From positions 5,580,001-5,644,000 of the forward strand of contig NZ_CP036287.1 in assembly GCF_007748095.1 (NCBI RefSeq): a DNA stretch of 64,000 nt, written 5' to 3'. The notes beneath the pieces were generated by a model, which saw only the letters and a list, made by a program, of their open reading frames with translations, was not told where the DNA came from and searched no databases. Shown piece by piece: positions 45,692 through 54,334 of the stretch (position 1 is the first letter of the stretch; every line of letters starts with the position of its first letter). A program made the translations under genes and the position numbers. Origin of the DNA: Engelhardtia mirabilis. Its GTDB lineage: Bacteria; Planctomycetota; UBA1135; GCA-002686595.

Positions 45692-47607
45692 GGGCGGGTG
45701 ACCTCGCGCTCGATGACGCCGCAGCGCAGCATCGACGCTCCGAAGTAGGGGTTGGCCAGGGGTCCGTCGGGACCCTGGATCCAGCGCGCGCCTCGGTTGT
45801 CGAAGGCCATCGGGCAGAAGGCCACGCGCAGGGTCGCCGCGCCGCGGTTGCCCGCGAGCTCGATCAGGGACAGGGCGGCCTCGGAGACCTCGTCGAAGAC
45901 CGCGCGCTGGTCGGCGATGGCGCTGGCACCGGCCGCGCGGGCGGAGGCTCCCGCGATCACGCCGAGCTGCGCCGCCTCGAGGTCGTCCGGTGCCTGCGCG
46001 GCCCTCGCGTCCGTCGCCAGTGCCTCGAATGCCGCGCGCGCACCCTCGCCGTCGTCGGCGGCCAGGGCCGCGGACGCTCGCAAGTAGTCGGTCCACAGCT
46101 CGGCGTGCCGCAGCGGACTGCCGTGCCCCGGGTCCACGACGCGGGCAGGGTCCATGGGCCCGTCCATGCCGCGGTCGACACGGGACGGCTCGCGATCGAT
46201 CGATTCGGAGGGCAGCGAGAGCAGCCCGTGACCCCCGGCGATCTGCATCTCGCTGTCGAGCCGGAAGGCGCCCTGGACGGCTACCTGCTCCCCCTCGACG
46301 AGACCCTCGAGGATCACGTAGCTGTCGCCCGCCTGGGGCCCGAGACGCACCTCGCGCGGGCGGTAGAGGGATGCGTCGCCGTCTTGCTCGTGGACGTAGA
46401 CCAAGGCCCGCCGTCCGGTGGTCAGCACTGCCGACGTCGGCACGACCAGCGGCGTGCCTTCGCCCCCACCGACGAGCCCCAACTCCTGCGCCGGAACCAG
46501 GTCCATGCCGCACACGCTGCACTGACCGGGACCGTCGGCGACGATCTCGGGGTGCATGGGGCTGATCCACTTGCCCGTCAGGTCGGGCCCGCGCGCGTGA
46601 CCCTCGCGATCGAGCGCGACCAGGGCTCTGCTGCGGACGTACATGCCGGGCTTCAGGACTCGCTCGGGATCGAGCACGTGCACGCGCACCGCCGCCGTGC
46701 GCGAGACCCGGTCGACGGTCGGTTCGATCAGCGAGATCGTGCCCGTGAAGACCTGGCCGGGAAGAGCATCGACCTCGAACTCGATCGCTTGACCATAGCG
46801 CAGGAAGGGCAGGTCGCGCTCATAGGCCTCGAGCACGACCCACAGGTGCGAAAGGTCGGCCAGACGCATGAGCTCACCCGCGGAGTGCACGTAGTCGCCC
46901 ACGTAGGCTCCGTGCTCGACGACGGTGCCGGCGAACTGGGAGCGAAACTCGACCCGGTCGCTGGCCTCGCCGCTGCGCTCGATCTCGTCGACCTGTTCTT
47001 CGGACAGGCCCCACAGGCGCAGCTTGGTGCGCGACGACGTGTAGGCTCGCTCGGAGTTCTCGAGGATGAAGCCCGCTTCGCCGGCCGCGGCCCGAGTGAA
47101 GCGCTCGGCGGTGGACAGGAGCTCTGCTTGGGCGCTGAGCAGGCCGGGGCTGTAGAGCTCGTAGAGGTGGTCATCGACGTTCACCTCCATGCCGACCGAA
47201 TCGACGAACAGCCGCTCGATGCGCCCGGGCACGGTGACCGTGATCGAGCGCACCGTCGAGGCGTCGAGTTCCACCCGGCCGAACAGGGGCAGCTCGAACT
47301 CGACCGCGCGACACACCGCGGGGGCGGTGACGACCCCGGCCAGGGCGGCGGCGTCAGGGCCGAGTCGGACGGCGTCGCCGCCACCGCCCATGGCGCCGCG
47401 CTCGACCAGGTCCATGCCGCACAGCGGACAGGCTCCGGCCTGGGGCGCTGAGATCTGCGGGTGCATGGGACAGGTCCACTCGGCTGCCGGCGAGTTGGCC
47501 GCCACCGGATCCTGATGCGGCGGCGCGACGGGCCCGACCGACCAGCGTCCCAGGGCGAACAGGGCTACAGCCGCAGCCGCGGCGATGAGTGTGCGCACGA
47601 TCTTCAC
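45688..47607 (-). CDS. cusB: CusB-like RND periplasmic adaptor with heavy-metal-binding domains
   Basis: 639 residues from GTG 47607, which overlaps the cusC stop. The N-terminal membrane anchor is followed by a heavy-metal-binding domain with Cys46, His49, Cys60 and Cys63 (TCPMHPQI...CPLCGM). The membrane-fusion-protein barrel and hairpin region runs from about 85 to 335. A second metal domain at about 346-370 keeps His352, Cys363 and Cys366 but has Ser349 where the first domain has Cys. Further adaptor sequence and a C-terminal DUF3347-like helical domain from about 505 complete it. Such C-terminal domains often bind copper. The product joins CusA to CusC across the periplasm. Confidence 0.92.
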   Translation of the reverse strand: MKIVRTLIAAAAAVALFALGRWSVGPVAPPHQDPVAANSPAAEWTCPMHPQISAPQAGACPLCGMDLVERGAMGGGGDAVRLGPDAAALAGVVTAPAVCRAVEFELPLFGRVELDASTVRSITVTVPGRIERLFVDSVGMEVNVDDHLYELYSPGLLSAQAELLSTAERFTRAAAGEAGFILENSERAYTSSRTKLRLWGLSEEQVDEIERSGEASDRVEFRSQFAGTVVEHGAYVGDYVHSAGELMRLADLSHLWVVLEAYERDLPFLRYGQAIEFEVDALPGQVFTGTISLIEPTVDRVSRTAAVRVHVLDPERVLKPGMYVRSRALVALDREGHARGPDLTGKWISPMHPEIVADGPGQCSVCGMDLVPAQELGLVGGGEGTPLVVPTSAVLTTGRRALVYVHEQDGDASLYRPREVRLGPQAGDSYVILEGLVEGEQVAVQGAFRLDSEMQIAGGHGLLSLPSESIDREPSRVDRGMDGPMDPARVVDPGHGSPLRHAELWTDYLRASAALAADDGEGARAAFEALATDARAAQAPDDLEAAQLGVIAGASARAAGASAIADQRAVFDEVSEAALSLIELAGNRGAATLRVAFCPMAFDNRGARWIQGPDGPLANPYFGASMLRCGVIEREVTRP

Positions 47608-48965
47608 GGTTGGTCACTTCCCGTCAGGGCCTGCAGGCGAGCTCGCTGGATGTGGACGTCGCGGGCGGCGCGCCAGCGGTCGACCTCGTAGCCGAGCACC
47701 CTGCGCTCGGACTCGAACAGGTCGAGCAGCGAACCCTCGCCCGACTGGTAGGACGCCAGGCCCAAGTCATAGGCCTCGCGCGCCCGCGGCAACAGCTGAT
47801 CCCGTGCCAGCTCCAGGTCACGCCCCGCGGACTCGAGGCGGTAGAGGATGTCGGCCAGCTCGGTGGACAGCTCCGCGCGCCGGTCGTCGATCGCGTAGCG
47901 GGCCGCGCGGATCTCGTGTTCGGCGGCCCGTCGCTGGGCGCTGTAGCTGCCGCGCCACAGGGGCAGCCCGATGCTGACGCCCAGACCGATGGGGTCATCG
48001 CCACTTCCGGGTTGCGCCGGGTCGAGGGCGTCACCGACGTCGAGCCACACGAGGCTGAAGGCCAGGTCCGGTCGGCCGGCGAAGTCCGCCAGGTGGCCCT
48101 GGGCCCGGGCGCGTTCCAACCCGGCCGCGGCGGTCCGCAGGGCCGGGCTGCGATCCATCGCCATCGCCTCCAGGGCGGCGTGGTCGAGCTCCATGGCCGC
48201 CGGCTCGACGGCCTCGGGGGGCGGAATTTCGCCCCACCAGCCGACGGCGGCCGAGAGGGCGATGCGCTGGGACACGAGCTGCTCGCGCGCCGCTTGCGCG
48301 CGCGCCTCGAGCTCGGCGACCTCGATCTCCAGGCGCAGCCAGTCCTCTTGGGGGGCCCCCGCCTCCACCCGCCACTGGACCACCGACGCGAGGTTCTCGA
48401 GCAGCACGACCTTCTCCTCGAGCAACCGAGCCACCACCGCGCCGAAGGCGTACTCGTGGTAGGCACGCTCGACCCGTTCGACCGTGCGCGCCGCTCGCGC
48501 GCGGGCGGACGACTCGGTCCAGGACGCGGTCCGATCGGCGAGCGCCTCGCGCGCGTCCAAGGTCCCGAACCACGGCCAGGGTTGGGTCAGCTCGACCCGG
48601 CGGCGGTTGGGGCCCGTGCGCGTTTGGATCTGCTCCACGAACTCGGTGACCATCAACTTGGGGTCGGGCGGCTGGGCAGCGGAGCCGACCCGCTCACGCG
48701 CGGCGTCGGCGCGCTCGAGCTCGGCCAAGAGGCCCGGATCGTGCCCTAGGGCGTAGCGCACGTAGTCGTCCAGGGTGGCCGAGGCGGGGTCGAACTCCTC
48801 CGCCGCCGGAGGCGCGACCGCCGGCGCTCGGGTCGATCGAATCGGGACCTGCTCGGGAGCCGGACCGGGTACGGATCGAGGGGCACTGGCACAGGCGGCC
48901 AGGGCGGGCAGCAGGACTGCGATGCGCGTGTGGCGGGTCGCGCGGGTGATTGCGTTGCGGGTCAT
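47604..48965 (-). CDS. cusC: TolC-like outer-membrane channel (CusC-type lipoprotein)
   Basis: 453 residues. The start MTRNAITRATRHTRIAVLLPALAAC gives a lipoprotein signal with lipobox LAAC, as in CusC/OprM. Long amphipathic coiled helices alternate with strands: YVRYALGHDPGLLAELERADAARER, VVQWRVEAGAPQEDWLRLEIEVAELEARAQ, and the repeated second half. They fit the OEP fold. No other metal signature is present, and its place before cusB and cusA assigns it. It begins the tripartite pump genes; the gap upstream to the Cys-rich gene is 264 bp and probably holds the cus promoter. Confidence 0.87.
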   Translation of the reverse strand: MTRNAITRATRHTRIAVLLPALAACASAPRSVPGPAPEQVPIRSTRAPAVAPPAAEEFDPASATLDDYVRYALGHDPGLLAELERADAARERVGSAAQPPDPKLMVTEFVEQIQTRTGPNRRRVELTQPWPWFGTLDAREALADRTASWTESSARARAARTVERVERAYHEYAFGAVVARLLEEKVVLLENLASVVQWRVEAGAPQEDWLRLEIEVAELEARAQAAREQLVSQRIALSAAVGWWGEIPPPEAVEPAAMELDHAALEAMAMDRSPALRTAAAGLERARAQGHLADFAGRPDLAFSLVWLDVGDALDPAQPGSGDDPIGLGVSIGLPLWRGSYSAQRRAAEHEIRAARYAIDDRRAELSTELADILYRLESAGRDLELARDQLLPRAREAYDLGLASYQSGEGSLLDLFESERRVLGYEVDRWRAARDVHIQRARLQALTGSDQP

Positions 48966-49229
48966 CGGCTCGGTCCAAGGGGAGCGAGGGGCCCGTCGGT
49001 CGCCGCCGGTCGCGCCTTGGACGGGTTGGCGGCGGTGCGGGAGCCCTCGAGGTGACGCCAGGGTTCGTAGCGAGGGGGCCTGCGCAGCGCGGTCCGCTGG
49101 CCGTGGTCCTCGCACACTCGGGTCGCACTCGATGCCCGCTGACGCCGCGTCTTGATCGCGGCCGCAACCAGGCCCCCACCTACCGCTCGCGCGGCGGCGA
49201 AGGGTGCATCGAGCGCAGTCGGCGCCCGC

Positions 49230-49682
49230 TCAAAGCCGCAGGACTCGGAACGCTAGGTAACGCGGTGGATCGACACCCGGCGGTCGCAGGCGCAGCAGCC
49301 GCCCGACCGACGCACCCGGAGTCGCGAACCACGACGCCGCTCCGGGCGCGGGCGCCAGGTGATGTCCGAGCGCGATCGTCGAGACCTGCACCTCCGCGAC
49401 CGGGGGAGTCGGAGCTCCGTCCATGGTGCAACCACAGGGCTCGCGGCGGTCCTGGCCAGTCGGCGCGGACTTCGCTCCCGGCAAGTCCCCACCACGGGTA
49501 CCCGTGGCGTGGGCGCTGGAGCAGCAGGACTTCGGCTGGGGCTCGGGGGCGGTGTGCGCGCAGCAGCAATCCCGGCCCTCTGCGGCGGCCGAGCAGTGCG
49601 CCATCGAGCCCAGGGGCGCCAGCACGAGCTGGAGCACCGCCAGGAGGGCGATCGAGAGGCTGCGGAGCGAGTGGGTCTTCAT
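49230..49682 (-). CDS. small Cys-rich exported protein
   Basis: 150 residues with a signal peptide ending near MAHC (Cys30). The mature part has clustered cysteines: Cys39-41, Cys53-54, Cys83 and Cys85, among His residues (CCCAHTAPEP, SCCSSAH, CGCTMDG). No family is recognised. The spacing suggests a thiolate metal-binding site rather than disulfide-linked structure. It sits between the znu and cus genes on the same strand, so a metal-binding or metal-sensing role in the periplasm is plausible. The start ATG 49682 is set by the signal peptide. Confidence 0.65.
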   Translation of the reverse strand: MKTHSLRSLSIALLAVLQLVLAPLGSMAHCSAAAEGRDCCCAHTAPEPQPKSCCSSAHATGTRGGDLPGAKSAPTGQDRREPCGCTMDGAPTPPVAEVQVSTIALGHHLAPAPGAASWFATPGASVGRLLRLRPPGVDPPRYLAFRVLRL

Positions 49683-49781
49683 GGCCGAGGCTGGGCGATT
49701 AGACGGCGGCAGGATGCCTATCGGTCGAACTGGATCCAAAAGGTCCCGGTGGCGGCCGGAAATCGCGCCCGTCCGTGAGCC

Positions 49782-50663
49782 TCAGGGCAAGCGCCGACGC
49801 CGCCCCTCGGCCCAGGCCGGGGGCAGGCAGAGCGCGCAGGCCACGACCACGCTCGGGCCCAGGGGCCAGTCCGCCCAGAAGGACAGGGCCAGCCCACCGA
49901 CGGCGCCGGCGAACCCCAGCAGCACCGCCACGACCTGGAAGCCGCGCAGTGATCGGGCGACCTGCCGCGCTGCGAGGGGCGGGATCACGAGCAGGCCGAA
50001 GAGCACCACCGGTCCAACGAGCAGTGAGCCGATCGCCACGGTGATGCCGACCAGTCCGAGCCAGATCAACTCCAACCGGCGACGGTCGAAACCCAGGACC
50101 TGGGCCAACTCCGGGTCGAGCCCCACCAGCCAGAGCTCGCGCCCGAAGCGCGCCAGGAGCAGGGCGACCAGGGCATAGCTGCCCCCGAGCACTTCGACCG
50201 CGTGCCAGTCGAGGGTCAGAATCTCGCCTTTCAGCATGGCGTCGATGCGCTCTCCGCCGACGGGGGCCGACAGGGCGCAGAGGGTCGTCAGCGCGCTGGC
50301 CACCGCGAACAACACGGCCAGGCGGGCGGGATCGGCCCCTTCGCGCCGACCGAAGGCGTGCAGCAGGCCGAGACCTAGAGCGGTGCCCGCGAAGGCCCAG
50401 CCCAGCAGGTAGCCGGCCAGGGCGTGGGGGCTGTCGACCGCCTCGAGGGTGGTCATTCCCGCCAGGCCCACGTGCAGGGTCCACCAGGGTAGGACGGCGA
50501 AGCCCGCCGCGGTTCCGGCGGCGGCCACCTGGGGCAGGACCACCCCGTGGAAGGCCGAACGGCGCACGAAGAGCAGCGCTCCGACGGCCGGGCACAAGAG
50601 CGCCGCGAGCAGGGTGGCCACGATCGCCGGGCCGAACAGCTCCAGGATCAGGGGCAGGCTCAT
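49782..50663 (-). CDS. znuB: zinc/manganese-type ABC transporter permease
   Basis: 293 residues with about eight transmembrane helices, matching the ABC-3 family of metal permeases. The motifs LPQVAAAGTAAGFA near residue 45 and ALLLARFGRELWLVGLDPELAQVLGFD (about 170-200) fit the family. The first cytoplasmic loop, RRSAFHGVVLPQVAA, contains the usual coupling site for the ATPase. Imports a divalent metal into the cytoplasm with znuC and znuA. Start ATG 50663 overlaps the znuC stop (ATGA). Confidence 0.9.
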   Translation of the reverse strand: MSLPLILELFGPAIVATLLAALLCPAVGALLFVRRSAFHGVVLPQVAAAGTAAGFAVLPWWTLHVGLAGMTTLEAVDSPHALAGYLLGWAFAGTALGLGLLHAFGRREGADPARLAVLFAVASALTTLCALSAPVGGERIDAMLKGEILTLDWHAVEVLGGSYALVALLLARFGRELWLVGLDPELAQVLGFDRRRLELIWLGLVGITVAIGSLLVGPVVLFGLLVIPPLAARQVARSLRGFQVVAVLLGFAGAVGGLALSFWADWPLGPSVVVACALCLPPAWAEGRRRRLP

Positions 50664-51367
50664 GCGGACGGCTCCCCGGCGGGGGCGATCGCCGCCAGGA
50701 GTTGGTCCACGCCGAGCTCGCGAGCCGTCGCGAGGCGCACCGTGCCGTCGCGCACGATGGCGATACGACCCACGTGGGTCGCGAGTCGCGGGAGGTCGTG
50801 GGACACGATCACGGCCCCGCGCTCCGCGTCGCGCACCAGTCGGCTGACCAGGGCCAGGATCCGATCCGCGGACTCGGGATCCACACCGCTGGTGGGCTCG
50901 TCGAGCACCAGGAGCTCCGGAGCGGCCACGAGCGCGCGGGCCAGAAGGGCGCGCTGCAACTGGCCGCCCGAGAGGGTCGAGAAGGGGCGCCGCGAGGCCG
51001 CGACGAGGTCCACCTCGGCGAGTGCCGCGACCACGGCCGGCGCGGACGCCGGCCGCGGCCGGCGCCAGGCACCGCGCGGACGCAAGCCGCCTTGGGCGAC
51101 CAGCTCCGCGACTGTCAGGGGATAGAGCGAATCGAGCTGCTCGTGCTGGGTCACGTAGGCCGAGCGCGGCCTGCCGCTGCGCGTTCCCGCCAAGGGCTCG
51201 AGCAATCCGAGCAACCCGCGCAAGAGGGTCGTCTTCCCGGCCCCGTTGGGCCCCACGACGCCGAGCAGCTCGCCCGGCGCGAGGCTGAGATCGACCCCGG
51301 TCAAGACCGGCGTCGATCCGTAGCCCAGGCTCGCTCCGCGCAGCTCGATGAGTGGCGCACCCGTCAC
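50660..51367 (-). CDS. znuC: metal ABC transporter ATP-binding protein
   Basis: 235 residues. Walker A at residues 39-46 (GPNGAGKT), Q-loop near 73, signature LSGGQLQRALLARAL, Walker B LLVLDEPTSG and the H-loop (VSHDL) are all intact, so it should hydrolyse ATP for import. The start GTG 51367 overlaps the znuA stop (GTGA), and its own stop overlaps znuB (ATGA); translation of the three genes is coupled. Metal specificity rests on the partners. Confidence 0.92.
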   Translation of the reverse strand: MTGAPLIELRGASLGYGSTPVLTGVDLSLAPGELLGVVGPNGAGKTTLLRGLLGLLEPLAGTRSGRPRSAYVTQHEQLDSLYPLTVAELVAQGGLRPRGAWRRPRPASAPAVVAALAEVDLVAASRRPFSTLSGGQLQRALLARALVAAPELLVLDEPTSGVDPESADRILALVSRLVRDAERGAVIVSHDLPRLATHVGRIAIVRDGTVRLATARELGVDQLLAAIAPAGEPSA

Positions 51368-52317
51368 GGCGCGCGGCTCCCTTCCTCGACCGGTGCGAGA
51401 GCCGCCACGAGCGCCCCGACCGCGGCGTCCATGGACGCGATCCACGTGTCGGCTCCTTCGACGCCACCCGCCATGGTCGGAAGCTCGACGACGGCGCCAC
51501 CGACTGCGTCGGCCACCTTCCGCACGCTGCGTCCGTTGGACCACTTGGCGGTCAGCACCGTGCGCACGTCCCGGTCGCGCATCAACTGGATCACCTCGGC
51601 CAGGTGCGCGGGGGTGGGCGGGATCCCGGGCTTTGGCTCGAGGACCGCCGCCGACTCCACCCCGGCCGCGCGCAGCAGGTAGTTGAACTCCGAGTGGTAG
51701 GTCACCACCACCTGGCCCGCCAGGGGCGCCAGAGCCTTGCGCCAACGGGCCTCGGCCACGTCGAGGCGCTCGATGTAGCGTGCGTGGCGCAGCTCGTAGT
51801 CCTCGCGGTGCTGGGGATCCACCGCCACGAGCGTCGCCAGGATGCGGCCCGCGAAGTGCCGACCAGCCGCCGGGTCGAGGTTGAGGTGAGGGTTGCCCTC
51901 GGGGTGGATGTCGACGCCGCGGCCGCGGTCCACTGCGTCGGGCACTTCGATCGCCTCGAAGCCCACCGACGCGTTGCAGAAGCCCGGCGCGCCGGGTTGG
52001 ATGCGAGCGTTGCGCGCGCGCTCGAGGAGGCCCGGGACCCAGGCGTGCTCCAACGAGAGGCCGATCTCGAGGAACACGTCGGCACGGTTGGCCGCGACCA
52101 GGACCGAGGGCCGGATGGCGACCGAGTGGACGTTCTCCGTACCGCGGGCGATCGAGGTCACCTCGACCCGGTCGCCGCCGATCTCGGACGCGATCGAGCC
52201 CAGGTCCTTGACCGTGGCGAGCACGCGCAGGGGTTCGTCTGCGCCCGGCGTCGCCGCCGCCAGACCGGCGAGAGCGAGGTGGGCCAGTGCCAGGAGGATG
52301 GATTGCTGCTTGGTCAT
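51364..52317 (-). CDS. znuA: periplasmic zinc/manganese-binding protein ZnuA family
   Basis: 317 residues with a signal peptide (about residues 1-22). The cluster 9 binding-protein fold is indicated by DLGSIASEIGGDRVEVTSIARG near residue 40 and by metal-ligand histidines His64 (NVHSVAIRPS), His144 (GNPHLNLDP) and His208 (TYHSEFNYLL). A fourth, acidic ligand could not be located by eye. There is no long His-rich loop as in some ZnuA proteins; the equivalent region is DIHPEGNP. Probably zinc, with manganese possible. The porin gene ends 5 bp upstream, so they are co-transcribed. Confidence 0.9.
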   Translation of the reverse strand: MTKQQSILLALAHLALAGLAAATPGADEPLRVLATVKDLGSIASEIGGDRVEVTSIARGTENVHSVAIRPSVLVAANRADVFLEIGLSLEHAWVPGLLERARNARIQPGAPGFCNASVGFEAIEVPDAVDRGRGVDIHPEGNPHLNLDPAAGRHFAGRILATLVAVDPQHREDYELRHARYIERLDVAEARWRKALAPLAGQVVVTYHSEFNYLLRAAGVESAAVLEPKPGIPPTPAHLAEVIQLMRDRDVRTVLTAKWSNGRSVRKVADAVGGAVVELPTMAGGVEGADTWIASMDAAVGALVAALAPVEEGSRAP

Positions 52318-52321
52318 CGGA

Positions 52322-53572
52322 TCACCAGTTGAGGCCGTGGGAGTGTGCGCCGATGAAGGCGGTGAACTGCAGGTAGACGCGGCTCGTGTCGCCCTCCAAG
52401 TCGCTATCGCCGAGCGTGAACCCCAGGCGCAGGCGACGGAACTCGGTGGCGTGGTAGGTCAGGTACGAGTCGAACTCCTGCGCCTCCAGGTTCGGCCCCT
52501 CGGGCAGCTCCGACCAGGAGTACTGCACGCCGGTCGACCACTGCGGGGACAGGCGGTAGTCGGCGAAGGCGAAGTAGCCCTGCACGCTGTCGTCGAACAC
52601 GGCAAAGCTCTCGTCGCCGCTGTCGACGGTCATGTCGGGGTCGACCAGCTCCGCAGCCAGGTCGCCGTCGTAGACCAGGTACTCGCCGCCCAGGGTCAAC
52701 CCCCGCAGGCCGGTCTCGTCGGTCCAACCGTAGGTCAGGTCGACGCCGAAGACCGAGTTCGAGAGACCCTCGGCGCTGGCGACCGGGTTGGCGTCGTCTT
52801 CCAGGTAGAAGTCCGGCAAGTGCCGCAGGGATGAGCCGAACTGCAGCACGCTGCTCTCCGACAGCTCGTGCATGAACGTCGCGCGGGCGGTGAGCGAGAA
52901 CTCGTCCAACTGCTTCTGGCCCGGCGCCAACGCCTCGGGACCCGCCTCGCCGTCCTCCTCGCCGTGACCGTGTCCACCGGCCAGGCTGCTGAAGGCCGCC
53001 AGCGACAGGCGTAGGGGCGTGGCGTCGCCCAGGGGCGTCCACCAGTCGGCCTGCACGCCAGTGCCCGCCAACTCGTCGCCGAGGAACTCGCGCAAGACCA
53101 GCGGCCGCTCGAGGGTCCGCAGCTCCTCGGGGTGCTGCTGCATCTGCTTGCCGAAGTCGACGAAGAAGCGGCCGGCCTTGAAGGTCAGGTTCGAATCCAG
53201 GCCCGTGTACTGGACGGCGGCCTCCTCGACCGCAACCGTTTCCCCGCCTTCACTGGTCAGGACGATGTAGGCCCACAGGTCCGGGTCGACGTTGGCCGCG
53301 AGGTTGACCTCGATCAGGCGCAACTCGAGGTCGAACCCGTCGCCCGCGCCGTCGGCGTCGAGGTAGCTCGCGAAGCCGTCGATCGCCGCGCCGATGGCGG
53401 GATTGAAGTCGCTCGAGAAGCGGTCCGACTGGCCCAGGGACGAGGGCGGCGGCATCCCGGGCGATTGGAACGCAGAGCCCTGGGCCGCTGCCGGTGCGGC
53501 CAGGAGCGCGGGCAGGGTCAGGAGGAAGAAGGGACGCGGGACAGAGTCGGAGCGGTAGTTGTCGGTGTGCAC
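52322..53572 (-). CDS. outer-membrane porin-like protein with His-rich loop
   Basis: 416 residues from GTG 53572. A signal peptide (PFFLLTLPALLAAPAAAQG) precedes a beta-barrel made of alternating strands such as LELRLIEVNLAANVDPDLWAY and GLRGLTLGGEYLVYDG, ending with an aromatic residue (Trp), typical of outer-membrane barrels. An extracellular-loop candidate at residues 199-209 reads GGHGHGEEDGE, a metal-chelating cluster. The 5-bp spacing to znuA implies a joint operon for passage of the metal across the outer membrane. It is not a TonB-dependent receptor (no plug domain or TonB box seen). Confidence 0.75.
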   Translation of the reverse strand: MHTDNYRSDSVPRPFFLLTLPALLAAPAAAQGSAFQSPGMPPPSSLGQSDRFSSDFNPAIGAAIDGFASYLDADGAGDGFDLELRLIEVNLAANVDPDLWAYIVLTSEGGETVAVEEAAVQYTGLDSNLTFKAGRFFVDFGKQMQQHPEELRTLERPLVLREFLGDELAGTGVQADWWTPLGDATPLRLSLAAFSSLAGGHGHGEEDGEAGPEALAPGQKQLDEFSLTARATFMHELSESSVLQFGSSLRHLPDFYLEDDANPVASAEGLSNSVFGVDLTYGWTDETGLRGLTLGGEYLVYDGDLAAELVDPDMTVDSGDESFAVFDDSVQGYFAFADYRLSPQWSTGVQYSWSELPEGPNLEAQEFDSYLTYHATEFRRLRLGFTLGDSDLEGDTSRVYLQFTAFIGAHSHGLNW

Positions 53573-53617
53573 GTGAATCGGGATCGCGGACCGCGGAGCG
53601 CCTGAGCGGCATGGGGA

Positions 53618-53633
53618 GCCGTGCGCGCACGGC
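53618..53633. promoter_or_regulatory. perfect 16-bp palindrome upstream of the porin-znu operon
   Basis: GCCGTGCGCGCACGGC at 53618-53633 is a perfect inverted repeat, 45 bp upstream of the porin start codon and downstream of the His-rich gene. It could be an operator for a metal-responsive repressor or a hairpin terminator for the upstream gene. It does not resemble the AT-rich Zur boxes of model bacteria. Confidence 0.3.
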
Positions 53634-53743
53634 GGTCCGGCTCGGTCCGGATGGCCCGGCCGCCTGACGATCGCGCAGCACAGCGTCTGGACCCCGGACC
53701 CGCACCGAGCAGCGCTCGATGGGCTCGCGGGGTCGACGACGTC

Positions 53744-54205
53744 TCAGGCGACCTGCGGTGGGCCGCGCTCGGAGCGCGACCGATCCCGAACGACGGCGTG
53801 GATGCCCGTCGACGGCCAGATCGGGGCCGCCATCCCCGCGTCGGACACCTTGGCCCTGACGATCGCGGCGCTCGGCAGCCCCAGGGCCAACTGACACAGG
53901 GCACAGGCACCGTCGGGAAACAGGTGCTCGTGGTCCGGGTCGTGGCGGGGCTCGACCCGTTCGCTCGAGGGTCCGCCGCGGACCGAGTCCTCGGCCGCGA
54001 GCGCGGCGTCGTGGGCAGGACTCGCGTCGCAGCCCGTGTGGCCCGAGCTACCGTGGCCCGAGCTCCCGTGGCCCGAGCTCCCGTGGCCCGAACTACCGTG
54101 GCCGGTCTCGCCCGCCAGCACGTGGACGAGCTGGTGTCCCGGCCCAGCGACGAAGACGCCCAGGAGCAGCAGGACGGAGAGGGTGCAGCGCAGGGCGTAC
54201 CCCAC
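53744..54205 (-). CDS. His-rich exported protein with HGSSG repeats (DUF2946-like)
   Basis: 153 residues from GTG 54205 (a TTG at 54256 would add 17). After an N-terminal hydrophobic segment (CTLSVLLLLGVFVAG) comes a five-residue repeat, HGSSG four times at about residues 36-55, encoded by a 15-bp DNA repeat. A further acidic His stretch (HDPDHEHLF) leads to CALCQLALG, a motif seen in small DUF2946-type proteins linked to copper or zinc genes. No enzyme motif is present. It is probably a periplasmic or membrane-anchored metal buffer. It heads the metal island, 171 bp before the porin gene. Confidence 0.65.
   Translation of the reverse strand: MGYALRCTLSVLLLLGVFVAGPGHQLVHVLAGETGHGSSGHGSSGHGSSGHGSSGHTGCDASPAHDAALAAEDSVRGGPSSERVEPRHDPDHEHLFPDGACALCQLALGLPSAAIVRAKVSDAGMAAPIWPSTGIHAVVRDRSRSERGPPQVA
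54038..54097. repeat. 15-bp in-frame tandem repeat, four units
   Basis: Units at 54038-54052, 54053-54067, 54068-54082 and 54083-54097, each GTGGCCCGAGCTCCC or a one- to two-base variant. They encode the HGSSG repeats on the minus strand; copy-number changes would keep the frame and alter the number of metal-binding histidines. Confidence 0.93.
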
Positions 54206-54334
54206 GCGTTCGGATCGCGGAACCACGGTGCGACGATCTTCCCCGGGTTGGAGCAAAAGGTCAACCCACGGAGGATGGCCACGCCCGCCGGGATCTGGCC
54301 CGTCTCGGACCGCTCCCCGTTCTGGCTCGATCCG

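Noticed and set aside
45692..46570. Upstream in-frame extension of cusA
   Set aside because: It overlaps cusB completely and translates to Arg/Gly-rich shadow sequence; the GTG at 45691 overlapping the cusB stop is the proper start.
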